64,000 bases of DNA from Streptomyces vietnamensis (GCF_000830005.1 NZ_CP010407.1:6522001-6586000), one strand, 5' to 3'. Numbered from the stretch's first letter, positions 8,892 through 17,214 are shown. Notes: generated by a model from the letters alone, not told the origin. Numbers and translations: made by a program.

Positions 8892-10664
8892 GTGGCGGTC
8901 ACGGTTCCGGACTGGGCGGACACCCTTCTCGATCTGATCGGTGTCTCCTGGCCGAATGTCGACGAGGACGCGTACCGCGAGATGGCGGACGCGCTCAGGG
9001 AGTTCGCGGACGACCTGGAGGACGACGGCCAGCTCGCGAACAACCATTTCGAGCGGCTGTTGTCCTCGGGCGAGGGCGAGGCGATCGACGCCCTCGACGA
9101 GCACTGGCAGAAGGTCAAGGGCAAGCACTTCAAGGACATCGCCGGCGCGGCCAGGACGATCGCGGGCGGTCTCGACCTGGCGGCCGGCGCGGTCGAGGGG
9201 ATGAAGCTGGCGGCCCTGGTGCAGCTCGGCTACCTGGCCTCCGAGGCGGGCATCGCGCTCTCCCTGATCCCGGTGACCGGCGGCCTGTCGATGCTGATCG
9301 GCGCGGGCGCGATGCGGGCCACGCAGGAGGTCGTCAAGCGGCTGATCAAGGAGTGCGTGGAGGAGGCCGTCGGGTACGTCGTGTCGGCGTTGACCGAGCC
9401 GGCGGTGGCGGCTCTGGAGGGCATGGCGGCGGACCTGGTCGTGCAGCTGGGCGCGATGGCGATCGGCCTGCAGGACGGGGTGGACCTCGACCAGACGAAG
9501 AAGGCCGGTACGGACGGCTTCAAGGACGGCGTGCAGTCCGGCAAGGAGGCCATGCACCTGGCCTCGGCCGGAGGCGGCGGCCCCAAGGGCAGCGGCCTGA
9601 AGAACCTGCACATCGAGCACGCCGAGCACGACCACGCCTCCACCCAGCTCAACACGGTCAGCGTGAGGATCCACGGGAAGACGACGGGCAAGCTCACGAA
9701 GGCGAAGACCGCGCACGGCCGCACGCGCGGGCGTGACTCGATCGCGGAGGCGATCGACCCGATCGCCGACAAGGCGATGGAGGCCCTGACCAAGGCCGCG
9801 AAGTCGATGGGCGACCACGTCGGCCAGACGCTGCCGAAGGTCGTCAAGCAGATCTCCGTCGACCACAAGAACACCGACGACGACCTCCGCGACCGCTTCG
9901 CCCGCCAGCGCAAGGGCGACCACGACAACCACAAGGGCGGCGGCGGAGGCGGTGGCGGCGGGAACGGCAATCCCCCCGGCGGCTCCGGCAACGGCGGCTC
10001 CGGGGACAACCCCGGCGGAAACCGCATCACCCCGGCCCCGCCCTGGCACGGCAGCTCGGCGGGCAACATGCGTCACCACCGCACCGACCCGCTCGACGTC
10101 AGCCACCTCACGCCCGAGCAGCAGCGTGAAGCCCTGGTCCAGGAAGCCCGCGACCTCGCGGACAGGGCGCGCAAGGCCGACCCGAACAACCCGGACGACC
10201 CCAAGCACCAGATCGACCTGGCCAAGACCCACTTCCCGCCCGGCACGAACCTCCTCGACGGCTCGTGCGCCGGCAGCCTCCTGCACGACGGCGTCGTCAC
10301 CAGCCACTCCAGCGCCACCAAGGGTGCCGGCCAGAAGACCCCTGACCTGCACCCGGCCATGCAGTCGATCTACGATCAGGTCGACCAGCAGATCAAGGCC
10401 GACGGCGGCTTCCCCGGTGCGGGTCATGGAAAATGTGCGGAGGCGAACCTCGTCTCGGACCGGCTCCGCCAGATGGACCCCGACGGCACGGGGATCACCT
10501 CGGTCGACCAGGTCCGGGACGCCATGAAGGGGTCGCAGGTCTACAGCGTGCAGATCGGCGAGCAGATCAAGCCTCACCCCCTCGGCCACGGCGAGTACAA
10601 GCCGCCGTGCCGGTCCTGCGCGATCGCGATGGACATGGCCGGTGTCACGGCGTACGCCGGATAA
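8892..10664 (+). CDS. Polymorphic toxin: WXG100-like N-terminus, YwqJ-type deaminase C-terminus
   Basis: 590 aa from GTG 8892 (GGGGGG upstream). Residues 1-60 (VPDWADTLLDLIGVSWPNVD then DAYREMADALREFADDL) resemble the WXG100-like/CpnT-type N-terminal domain of actinobacterial exported toxins. A helical region with hydrophobic stretches follows to about 230, then a charged region and a Gly-rich linker (about 350-375). The C-terminal domain (about 455-590) has deaminase-fold metal motifs C515-A-E517 and P-C573-R-S-C576, as in YwqJ-like nucleic-acid deaminases. Export, probably by a type VII route, is inferred. The immunity gene follows after 9 bases. Target nucleic acid is unknown. Confidence 0.82.
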   Translation: MAVTVPDWADTLLDLIGVSWPNVDEDAYREMADALREFADDLEDDGQLANNHFERLLSSGEGEAIDALDEHWQKVKGKHFKDIAGAARTIAGGLDLAAGAVEGMKLAALVQLGYLASEAGIALSLIPVTGGLSMLIGAGAMRATQEVVKRLIKECVEEAVGYVVSALTEPAVAALEGMAADLVVQLGAMAIGLQDGVDLDQTKKAGTDGFKDGVQSGKEAMHLASAGGGGPKGSGLKNLHIEHAEHDHASTQLNTVSVRIHGKTTGKLTKAKTAHGRTRGRDSIAEAIDPIADKAMEALTKAAKSMGDHVGQTLPKVVKQISVDHKNTDDDLRDRFARQRKGDHDNHKGGGGGGGGGNGNPPGGSGNGGSGDNPGGNRITPAPPWHGSSAGNMRHHRTDPLDVSHLTPEQQREALVQEARDLADRARKADPNNPDDPKHQIDLAKTHFPPGTNLLDGSCAGSLLHDGVVTSHSSATKGAGQKTPDLHPAMQSIYDQVDQQIKADGGFPGAGHGKCAEANLVSDRLRQMDPDGTGITSVDQVRDAMKGSQVYSVQIGEQIKPHPLGHGEYKPPCRSCAIAMDMAGVTAYAG

Positions 10665-10673
10665 GGAGCAGAC

Positions 10674-11147
10674 ATGCCGCAGTTGAACACCCCGGAGGAC
10701 GTCGACGCCTGGTTCCGGGAGCACGGTTGGTTCCCGGGACGGGACGTGGCCGACACCGTCCCGGCGATGGTCGACGAGATCGCCGGGCAGTACCGGGAGG
10801 CGGGGTTCCCGGTGGAACCCCTCGACACCGCGACCGCCTTCCTCGCCGAGCACGGCGGGCTGCGTCTCACCATCGACGCCGCACGAGAGGACCACCTCTA
10901 CTTCACCCCGTACCTCGGCTACCGGTCCACCCCGGCCGAGGTCGCCGAACTGAGCCGCGATCTCGGCGTGCGGCTCTTCCCGGTCGGCCTCGACGGCTCG
11001 GAGGGGTCACCGGTGCTCATCGACGAGCGGGGCCGGTTCTTCTATCTGCACCACACCGGCGCCTACTACATGGGCGCCGACAAGTACGAGGCCATGATCG
11101 CCCTCGCCCACGCCCCCATGCAGGACGCGGAGGACTACTTTGTCTGA
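10674..11147 (+). CDS. SUKH-3 family immunity protein
   Basis: The 157-aa protein has SUKH-3 hallmarks: WFREHGWFPGRDV at the N-terminus, a central AFLAEHGGLRL strand region, then LGVRLFPVG, VLIDERGRFFYLHHTGAYYMG and a helical end. SUKH proteins are cytoplasmic antidotes that bind cognate toxins in polymorphic toxin systems. It sits 9 bases after the deaminase toxin, the standard toxin-then-immunity order. Its TGA overlaps the TTG start of the next deaminase gene by 8 bases, so the two are probably translationally coupled. Confidence 0.85.
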   Translation: MPQLNTPEDVDAWFREHGWFPGRDVADTVPAMVDEIAGQYREAGFPVEPLDTATAFLAEHGGLRLTIDAAREDHLYFTPYLGYRSTPAEVAELSRDLGVRLFPVGLDGSEGSPVLIDERGRFFYLHHTGAYYMGADKYEAMIALAHAPMQDAEDYFV

Positions 11148-11535
11148 CCTGATCCCCGGTACCGCGGCCTCGCTGCTCATCCACGGCACCATCACCAGCC
11201 ACACCAACCTCACCGGCGAGGGCGAGCCGGAACTCCACCCCGCCATCCAGGAGTTCTTCGACGCGCTCCCGCCGGCCCTGCGCGAGCCGTTCATCGGCTA
11301 CTGCGCCGAGTCCGCCCTCGTCTCCGACGAGCTCCACGGCTTCGACCGGCAGCGCGGCGACGGCCGCACCGCCACCCTCGACGAGGCCGTCCCGCACTTC
11401 GCGGGCGCGGCGATCGTCGCCCGCAAGATCCGCCCGCACGGCGACCCCGAGCACGGCACCGAGGCGGACGTCTGCCGCTCCTGCACGGCACTCCTCGACC
11501 GGCTGGGGATCGAGATCCTCCACGACCAGGCATGA
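11140..11535 (+). CDS. Stand-alone YwqJ-like deaminase, no export domain
   Basis: 131 aa from a TTG at 11140, preceded by GGAGGA within the immunity gene. The whole protein aligns by eye with the toxic domain of the upstream toxin: PGTAASLLIHGTITSHTNLT matches PGTNLLDGSCAGSLLHDGVV, then C55-A-E57 and C112-R-S-C115 give the same metal/catalytic set. It lacks the WXG-like region, linker and any signal. It may be a cassette for recombination into the large toxin, a cytoplasmic effector, or export by another route. ATGA overlap with the next gene. Confidence 0.8.
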   Translation: MSDLIPGTAASLLIHGTITSHTNLTGEGEPELHPAIQEFFDALPPALREPFIGYCAESALVSDELHGFDRQRGDGRTATLDEAVPHFAGAAIVARKIRPHGDPEHGTEADVCRSCTALLDRLGIEILHDQA

Positions 11536-12440
11536 GCGACGTACTGACGGAAGCGGGCTGGCGGCCCGGCCGTGACGCCGGGGACGCCGCCATGCTGGCG
11601 GTCCTCGTCACGGTGACCGTCGGCGCCGAACTCTTCCCCGCCGCCGAGCGGGCCGTGCGCGAGTTCCACGGCCTCACCGTCCTTCCCGCCCCGACCGGCG
11701 GCCGCGAGGTCGTCGCCGTCGGCAGTGCCGTCGACCCCCGCGAGGCCCGCCACGACGTCCCGTCCCTGAACCGGCTCGCCGGCTCCCTCGGTGTACGGCT
11801 CTTCCCGTTCGGCCGTACGGACACGGACGCGCCGCTCGCGGTCGACGAGCACGGTCGGCTCCTGATGCTCGGCCCCGGCGGGCCCTGGCTCCTCGGTGAG
11901 ACGGTCCACGACGGTCTGACGGCGCTCGCCTACGGCCTCGCGCCGGTACGGCTCCGCCCGCCCCGCCTGCGCTTCCCGCTGCCGGCCCTCTCCGGTGAGG
12001 GCGGGCTCGGCGCCGCGGTGCGGGCCGCGCTCGTCGCCGTGTACGTGCTCCACAGCACGGGCGTGTACAGCGCCCGCGCCCTGCACCTGCGGGCGACGAC
12101 CCTGCGCGGGATCGGCGTCGTGGCCGTGGACGAGGAGTTCCCGCTGCCCCCGGGCCCGCTGGAGAGCGGCGCGGATCCGCTGACGGCGGCGATGACCGCC
12201 CGGCTCGACGCCGTCGGCGCCCGCGCGGGCAGCTGCGAGCTGGTCCTGACGCTCACGGTTCCGCCCGGCGTCGAAGGCCCTCTGGCGACGGTGGCGTGCG
12301 CGGTGACCCTGGGCGGCGACCCGGCCGAGGGCCCGGCCCTGGCCCTGTCGGCGGCCCTCTCCACGTGCCTCGGCCCGTCGGCGAGGACCGTGGATGCCTG
12401 CGGGAAGGCGCTCGCCGCATGGGCTGGCTCTCCGGCCTGA
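11532..12440 (+). CDS. SUKH-3 domain protein with extra C-terminal domain
   Basis: The 302-aa protein overlaps the preceding deaminase by ATGA. Residues 1-135 repeat the SUKH-3 pattern: AGWRPGRDAG, AVREFHGLTVL, LGVRLFPFG, LAVDEHGRLLMLGPGGPWLLG. The remaining 165 residues (from about RPPRLRFPLPAL) form an alpha/beta region with AAVRAALVAVYVLHSTGVYSA and a Val/Leu-rich strand set that I do not recognise. It lacks CAE or CxxC motifs. It is probably the antidote to the stand-alone deaminase, with a second activity or binding surface. Confidence 0.75.
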   Translation: MSDVLTEAGWRPGRDAGDAAMLAVLVTVTVGAELFPAAERAVREFHGLTVLPAPTGGREVVAVGSAVDPREARHDVPSLNRLAGSLGVRLFPFGRTDTDAPLAVDEHGRLLMLGPGGPWLLGETVHDGLTALAYGLAPVRLRPPRLRFPLPALSGEGGLGAAVRAALVAVYVLHSTGVYSARALHLRATTLRGIGVVAVDEEFPLPPGPLESGADPLTAAMTARLDAVGARAGSCELVLTLTVPPGVEGPLATVACAVTLGGDPAEGPALALSAALSTCLGPSARTVDACGKALAAWAGSPA

Positions 12441-12457
12441 CGGACCCGTGCCTGCGT

Positions 12458-12486
12458 TTGACATCCCCTGAGGACCCATCAAGAGT
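12458..12486 (+). promoter_or_regulatory. Probable promoter TTGACA-N17-AAGAGT
   Basis: A consensus -35 TTGACA (12458-12463) with a 17-base spacer to AAGAGT (12481-12486) lies 40 bases before the ATG at 12527. It indicates that the secreted protein gene is transcribed separately from the toxin-immunity genes. Confidence 0.6.
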
Positions 12487-12526
12487 GCATTTCGTGAGAT
12501 ACCGGACATCTGGATGGGAGTCAGGA

Positions 12527-13162
12527 ATGCGCTTGTGTACCGACCGTGGGCGCCGTGGCGTCATCGTGCCCGCTCTGGCCGCCGCACTGGCCATCCCCCT
12601 GCTGTCCGCGACCCCCGCAGTGGCATGCCCCGGCCCCGCCTCCGGCACCGGCACGGTCAGCCGTTCCGGAGGAACCGTCACGTTCGTACCGGTGGCGGGT
12701 GCCGCCAACCGGGTCACCTTCTACGTCGCCACCGCCCCCCTCCTGCGGGTGTCCGACCCGGGCGGCATCACCGCGGGCCCCGGCTGCACCCAGACCAGCC
12801 CGACCACGGCGACCTGCGGGGCGATCGCGGACATCACCGGCATCCACGCCGACGGCGGCGACGGGGACGACCGGCTCGCGGCCGGGGCGGATCTGAACAT
12901 CCCCGTCGACTTCGACGGAGGCCCCGGCCGGGACGTCCTCGTCGGCGGTACTGCCGACGACCACCTGGCGGACCCCGACGGCTGGCCCACCCGCCCCACG
13001 CAGGCCACCTTCCGCGGCCTCGCCGGCAACGACACCATCATCAGCCGCAACGGCGGCTACGACCGCGTCGAATGCGAGGGCGGCACCAACGACACCGTCA
13101 CGGCGGACCTCGCGGCCCTGGACGTGGTCACGAACACCTGCGAGACGATCAACCGCGGCTGA
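12527..13162 (+). CDS. Secreted Ca-binding-repeat-like protein
   Basis: 211 aa from ATG 12527. A Sec signal peptide (VIVPALAAALAIPLLSATPAVA) ends near residue 34. The C-terminal half carries loosely repeated Gly/Asp motifs (GGDGDDRL, GGPGRDVLVGGTADD, LAGNDTI, NGGYDRVECEGG), similar to RTX/hemolysin-type calcium-binding nonapeptides but degenerate. Two Cys pairs (CTQTSPTTATC; CEGG and TCETI) could form disulfides outside the cell. No enzymatic domain is visible. The ATG is preceded by GGGAG and its own promoter. Confidence 0.7.
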   Translation: MRLCTDRGRRGVIVPALAAALAIPLLSATPAVACPGPASGTGTVSRSGGTVTFVPVAGAANRVTFYVATAPLLRVSDPGGITAGPGCTQTSPTTATCGAIADITGIHADGGDGDDRLAAGADLNIPVDFDGGPGRDVLVGGTADDHLADPDGWPTRPTQATFRGLAGNDTIISRNGGYDRVECEGGTNDTVTADLAALDVVTNTCETINRG

Positions 13163-13165
13163 CCC

Positions 13166-13184
13166 CTGAACCGGACGGGTTCAG
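13166..13184. terminator. Stem-loop between convergent genes
   Basis: CTGAACC (13166-13172) and GGTTCAG (13178-13184) form a 7-bp stem with a 5-base loop, placed between the stops of the convergent Ca-binding and SDR genes and covering the SDR stop codon. A weak bidirectional terminator is plausible. Confidence 0.45.
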
Positions 13185-13966
13185 TGGACGGAGAAGCCGC
13201 CGTCCACGAAGAGGGACTGGCCCGTGACGTACGCCGAGGACGCGCTCGCCAGGAAGACGGCCGCGCCCGCGAAGTCCTCGGCGAGGCCGTTGCGGCCGAC
13301 CATCGTGCGGGCGGCCAGCGCCGCGACCTTCTCCGGGTCGGAGGAGAGGCGCTGGTTGAGCGGGGTCATCACGAAGCCGGGCACCAGGGTGTTGGCGGTG
13401 ACCCCGTACGGGGACCAGGCCTCGGCCTGCGAGCGGGCGAGCGACTCCAGGGCGCCCTTGGACACCCCGTACGCCCCGCTCTGCACGAACGCGCGGTGCG
13501 CCTGCTGCGAGGTGACGTGGATGATCCGGCCGAAGCCCCGCTCGGCCATGCCGGGCCCGAAGCGCTGACCGAGCAGGAACGGCGCCTCCAGGTTCACGGT
13601 CATCGTCGTGTCCCACACCTCCTCGCCCAACTCGCCGAACGGCGGACGCAGGTTGATGCCGGCCGAGTTCACCAGGATGTCCGGCTCCCCGAAGACGGCA
13701 GCCGCCGCCTCCGCCCCCGCCTTGATGCCCTCCCGGGTGCTCAGGTCCGCGCTCACCCAGGCCGCCCGGCAGCCGTCGGCCGTCAACTCCTCGACGGTCG
13801 CGACAAGCTCGGACTCCTTGCGCGCCAGCACCACCACGCTCGCCCCCGCCCGGGCCAGCGCCCCCGCGATGGCCTTGCCGATGCCCGAACTGCCGCCGGT
13901 GACCAGGGCCGTGCGTCCTTCCAGCGAGAACAGCTCGGAGAGGTAGCCGGTGGAAGCGGTGCTCAT
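13181..13966 (-). CDS. SDR-family oxidoreductase
   Basis: The 261-aa classical short-chain dehydrogenase has TGGSSGIG (residues 23-30) for NAD(P), NSAGIN (100-105), catalytic S153, and Y166-G-V-S-K170. The end GQSLFVDGGFS is typical. Similarity in style to gluconate 5-dehydrogenase-like SDRs (SLEGRTALVTGG, FGELGEEVWDTTMTVNLEAPF) is an impression only. The ATG at 13966 has GAGGAG upstream; the open frame further upstream is not coding. It is separated from mocR by 131 bases on the same strand. Confidence 0.92.
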   Translation of the reverse strand: MSTASTGYLSELFSLEGRTALVTGGSSGIGKAIAGALARAGASVVVLARKESELVATVEELTADGCRAAWVSADLSTREGIKAGAEAAAAVFGEPDILVNSAGINLRPPFGELGEEVWDTTMTVNLEAPFLLGQRFGPGMAERGFGRIIHVTSQQAHRAFVQSGAYGVSKGALESLARSQAEAWSPYGVTANTLVPGFVMTPLNQRLSSDPEKVAALAARTMVGRNGLAEDFAGAAVFLASASSAYVTGQSLFVDGGFSVH

Positions 13967-14097
13967 GGTGTCGCTCCTCGTGTCGATGGCGGGCAGGTAC
14001 ACGCATCCTGGCACAGGGGCCCGATCAGCCGTTTCGGACCCCGCCACGCGTGGTGGCGCACGTCGGCGCGGACAGGAACCGTCCGGCCGAGGGGAGT

Positions 14098-15453
14098 TCA
14101 GGCGTAGGCGTCCTCGACGGCGACCTGCCGCACCGTGCGCAGCGTCGACCGGAGCGTGTCCAGATCGGTCGAGCCCAGCGCGAGGCGGATCGCCTGCGGC
14201 GTGTGCGTCGAGGTGGTGAACGGCTCCGCCGTGGTCACCGAGATGTGCCGGCGCGCGAGGGCGGCGGTCAGGCGATCGGCGCGCGCGTCGTCGGGCAGCG
14301 GCAGCCAAGTGAAGTAGGACGAGGGGTGGCTGACGAGCGGCAGGCCTGCCAGTTCTTGTCCGGCGAGCGCCTGGCGGGCCCTGGCGTCGTCTCGTTTCTG
14401 CGCTTCCAGGTGGTCCACCGTGCCGTCGTCGAGCCAGCGGCAGACGATCGCGGTGGTGAGGGCGGGGGTGTTCCAGGTGGTTGCCCGGATCGCGCGTTCG
14501 AGCGAGGGCACCGCGGAAGGCGGGGCGACGACGAAGCCGACCCGCAGACCGGTGGCGACGCTCTTGGACAGTCCCGAGACGTAGACGGTGATGTCCGGTG
14601 CGGTCGCGACCAGGGGCGGTGGAGGGTCCTCGGCCAGGTAGGCGTAGGAGGCGTCTTCGATGATGAGCGGACCGTGCTGTCGAGCGATCCCGATCAGGCG
14701 GGCGCGGTCGGCCGGCGACATGACCCAGCCCAGAGGGTTGTGCAAGGTGGGCATGGTGTAGATCGCGCGCACCGGGCGGGTCGCGCACAGCTTCTCCAGG
14801 GCGTCGAGATTCGGCCCGCCGGTGGTGGTGGGGATGGGCTCCAGGTCGAGATGAAAGGCATGCGCGAGCACCTTGAAACCGGGATAGGTGAGTGCGTCGA
14901 CCGCGACGACGTCACCGGCGTTGAGCGTGGCCATGACGGTGATGGCCAGGCCGTGCTGCGCGCCGTTGGCGATGAGGATCCGATCCGCGTCCGTGGCGAT
15001 CCCCCGACGCCGCAGGTGACGTGCGATCGAGGCCCTGTCCTGGGGCCGGCCCGAGTGCGGCTGGTAGCGCAGCAGCGAGTCGAGATCACCGGAGGTGGCC
15101 ACCTCGCGCAGGGCCTGTCGCAGCAGGTCGGACTGGCCGGGCAGCGACGGATAGTTGAAGTTGAGGTCGACCGCGCCCGTGGCGACGACCTGCTGATCGA
15201 TGCCGTGACCGGCGGGAACCGCGATGTCACGCACGAACGTGCCACGGCCCTGCTCCCGGCTCACCAGGCCCATCGCCTCCAGCTCGGCGTACACCCGGGT
15301 CGCGGTCACCAGGGCGATCCCCTCGCGGGCGGCGAGCCCGCGGTGGGTCGGCAGCCGGGCGCCCGAGGCGAGCCGCCCCGCCCGGATGTCCGCCGCGAGG
15401 GCGTCGACCAGTTCCTTGTACCGCGAGGCTGCCATGCGCCGAATTGTATCCAT
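14098..15453 (-). CDS. MocR/PdxR-type GntR regulator with aminotransferase domain
   Basis: The 451-aa protein has an N-terminal winged helix (YKELVDALAADIRAGRL then LPTHRGLAAREGIALVTATRVYAEL, about 10-75) and a fold-type I aminotransferase domain with PLP-binding SGLSKSVATGLRVGF. MocR proteins bind PLP and usually activate or repress a divergent gene, here the DJ-1/PfpI gene. Start is ATG 15453, or 15435 (MAASRYKEL); neither has a good ribosome site. A perfect inverted repeat overlaps the 15453 start. With no pdx genes nearby, the regulated function is probably that of the divergent gene. Confidence 0.9.
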   Translation of the reverse strand: MDTIRRMAASRYKELVDALAADIRAGRLASGARLPTHRGLAAREGIALVTATRVYAELEAMGLVSREQGRGTFVRDIAVPAGHGIDQQVVATGAVDLNFNYPSLPGQSDLLRQALREVATSGDLDSLLRYQPHSGRPQDRASIARHLRRRGIATDADRILIANGAQHGLAITVMATLNAGDVVAVDALTYPGFKVLAHAFHLDLEPIPTTTGGPNLDALEKLCATRPVRAIYTMPTLHNPLGWVMSPADRARLIGIARQHGPLIIEDASYAYLAEDPPPPLVATAPDITVYVSGLSKSVATGLRVGFVVAPPSAVPSLERAIRATTWNTPALTTAIVCRWLDDGTVDHLEAQKRDDARARQALAGQELAGLPLVSHPSSYFTWLPLPDDARADRLTAALARRHISVTTAEPFTTSTHTPQAIRLALGSTDLDTLRSTLRTVRQVAVEDAYA

Positions 15454-15461
15454 GACAATTC
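15441..15461. promoter_or_regulatory. Candidate MocR operator
   Basis: GAATTGT-N7-ACAATTC, a perfect 7+7 inverted repeat, lies between the divergent mocR and DJ-1 genes. It covers the 15453 start of mocR and is immediately upstream of TTGACT-N18-TACCGT (15463-15492), a likely promoter of the DJ-1 gene. Position suggests autoregulation plus control of the neighbour. Confidence 0.6.
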
Positions 15462-15530
15462 TTTGACTGTCCTGTTCGCGGGTCCTTACCGTCGAGCCAT
15501 ACGCATCCCGGATCCGGAAGGGCAGCCGCC

Positions 15531-16154
15531 GTGCACATCGCCATCCTCACGTTCGAGGGCTACAACGAGCTCGACTCCCTGATCGCGCTCGGCGTGCTCA
15601 ACCGCATCAAGACCGACGGCTGGCGCGTCACCATCGCCACCCCCAGCCCCAAGGTGACGTCGATGAACGGAGTGGTCATCGAGCAGATGTCCACGCTCGA
15701 GGAGGCCTGCGCCGCCGACGCCGTCATCGTCGGCAGCGGCATCGCCACCCGCGAGGTCGTCGAAGACCCGGCGATCATGAACGTCCTGCGGGGCCTCGAC
15801 CCCTCGCGTCAGCTCATCGCGGCGCAGTGCTCCGGCGCGCTCGTCCTGGCCAGGCTCGGCCTGCTCACCGACGTCCCCGCCTGCACCGACCTGACCACCA
15901 AGCCGTGGGTCGTCGCCGCCGGCGTCGAGGTCCTCAACCAGCCCTTCTACGCCAAGGACAACATCGCCACCGCCGGCGGATGCCTGGCCTCGCAGTACCT
16001 CGCCGCCTGGATCATCGCCCGCCTCCAGGGCCACGACGCCGCCGAAGAGGCGCTGCACTACGTCGCCCCGGTCGGGGAGAAGGAGGAGTACATCGAGCGC
16101 GCCTGGCGCAACATCACTCCCTACCTGCCCGCTCCCGTCCCGGCGCTCGGCTGA
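15531..16154 (+). CDS. DJ-1/PfpI family protein
   Basis: The 207-aa protein starts at GTG with GGAAGGG upstream. It has the class I glutamine-amidotransferase-like fold of DJ-1/PfpI: AILTFEGYNELDSL with the conserved acidic residue, nucleophile elbow AAQCSGALVLARL (C100), and DNIATAGGCLASQYLAAWI later. Members act as glyoxalase III, chaperone, isonitrile hydratase or amidase types; which applies here is not readable. Divergent from a MocR regulator with an operator-like repeat between, so expression probably depends on MocR. Confidence 0.88.
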   Translation: MHIAILTFEGYNELDSLIALGVLNRIKTDGWRVTIATPSPKVTSMNGVVIEQMSTLEEACAADAVIVGSGIATREVVEDPAIMNVLRGLDPSRQLIAAQCSGALVLARLGLLTDVPACTDLTTKPWVVAAGVEVLNQPFYAKDNIATAGGCLASQYLAAWIIARLQGHDAAEEALHYVAPVGEKEEYIERAWRNITPYLPAPVPALG

Positions 16155-16157
16155 CCG

Positions 16158-16180
16158 GCCGGCCGCAGGCAGCGGCCGGC
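16158..16180. terminator. Bidirectional terminator hairpin
   Basis: GCCGGCCGC (16158-16166) and GCGGCCGGC (16172-16180) form a perfect 9-bp GC stem with a 5-base loop in the 27-base gap between the convergent DJ-1 and lipoprotein genes. Confidence 0.75.
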
Positions 16181-16181
16181 G

Positions 16182-16907
16182 TCACCGCGCCTTGAACACG
16201 AACTTCTCGACCTCGCTGCGGTCGAGGTTCCAGAACGTGACCGAGGGGTTCTGACCGACGGTGACGAACTGGACGTCGTCGGAGAACGCGACGTCGACCG
16301 GCGACCCGTCGTTGTTGCTGCTCGGGTCCTGGTACGCGATGCCGAACGACGTGTACGTCTTCGTCTTCTCGCCGCCCAGGAAGAGCTTCACGCCCGCGTA
16401 CGCCTTCTCCTTCGGCCCGATCGTGGCGACGGCCTTCGCCGGGGACTCCATCGGCGTGAGCGGGTTGTCGACGTCCTGCCCGAAGGTGATGAACGGGTAG
16501 TGGTAGAGCGTGCAGGGCTTGTCGGTGACGTTCGTGGCCGTGATCAGCAGGTGCTGGCCCGAGTCGTGCGCCCAGTACGACGTGCCGATCGAGAGGTCCT
16601 GATCGCCGCAGGCCGGGGCCTTGCCATTGCCCTTGCTGTCGCCGCCGGAACCGCCGGGCTTGCCGGAGCCGGTGGCGGTGGGCTTCGCGGACTCGGTCGC
16701 GCTGGGCTTCGCGGAGTCGCTCGGGCTCGCGGTCGTGGGCGTGGGCTGGGCGGAGTCGGTCGCGCTCGCCGTACCGGACGGGGCCTGGCTCGCGGCCCCG
16801 TCGTCCTTCGCACCGCCGGTCGGCCCGCAGGCCGTGGAGGAGAGGAGCGCGGCGGCGGCCGCGGCTCCCAGGGCGTACGTCTTCCAGGTCTTGCGGGCAG
16901 CGCGCAT
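16182..16907 (-). CDS. DUF4232-like lipoprotein
   Basis: 241 aa from ATG 16907 (GGGGGAC upstream). The signal peptide ends in a lipobox at SSTAC, so the mature Cys is probably lipidated. A low-complexity Ser/Thr/Ala/Pro/Lys linker follows (SATDSAQPTPTTASPSDSAK and similar, about 40-85). The folded domain begins CGDQDLSIGTSYWAHDSG, with TNVTDKPCTLYHYPFITFG, which resembles DUF4232 (paired Cys, N-x-T/S-x-x-x-C). Function is unknown; the domain is widespread in extracytoplasmic Streptomyces proteins. Confidence 0.8.
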   Translation of the reverse strand: MRAARKTWKTYALGAAAAAALLSSTACGPTGGAKDDGAASQAPSGTASATDSAQPTPTTASPSDSAKPSATESAKPTATGSGKPGGSGGDSKGNGKAPACGDQDLSIGTSYWAHDSGQHLLITATNVTDKPCTLYHYPFITFGQDVDNPLTPMESPAKAVATIGPKEKAYAGVKLFLGGEKTKTYTSFGIAYQDPSSNNDGSPVDVAFSDDVQFVTVGQNPSVTFWNLDRSEVEKFVFKAR

Positions 16908-17034
16908 GGTGGTCCCCCGTGGACTTCGCATAGCTCGAACGTGGTGCTGTCGAGCAGAGTCTGCACCGGAGCGGCTGCCGCAATCGGTTTCTCTACGGCT
17001 CGTTACGAACCGAGGACATGGAAGTGATGCTTCC

Positions 17035-17214
17035 TCAGCCCAACTGCTCGATGAACTCCGTCCAGGTGGAGGGAGACAGGGCGAGCTGGGGGCCGTTGGG
17101 GTTCTTTGAGTCGCGGACGTGGACGGTGGTGGGGCAGGTGGCCACTTCGACGCAGTCGCCGTCACCGCTGCTGCTGTAGCTGCTCTTGAACCAGGCCAGG
17201 TCTGTGGTGCTCAT
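17035..17214 (-). CDS. DUF397 small protein
   Basis: The 59-aa protein shows the full DUF397 pattern: DLAWFKSSYSSSGDGDCVEVA, VHVRDSKNPNGP, then a Trp/Phe end (WTEFIEQLG). The ATG has GAGGAGC upstream and overlaps the stop of the Xre gene by ATGA. In Streptomyces, DUF397 proteins pair with Xre/DUF5753 regulators (WhiJ-type sets, SCO4441/4442-type pairs), where the small partner modulates DNA binding of the Xre protein. That role is inferred here from family and position. Confidence 0.92.
   Translation of the reverse strand: MSTTDLAWFKSSYSSSGDGDCVEVATCPTTVHVRDSKNPNGPQLALSPSTWTEFIEQLG

Noticed and set aside
12296..12526. Extended start of the Ca-binding-like protein at 12296
   Set aside because: It would overlap the SUKH-3 gene and lose the signal peptide position. 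A clear promoter and ribosome site support 12527.
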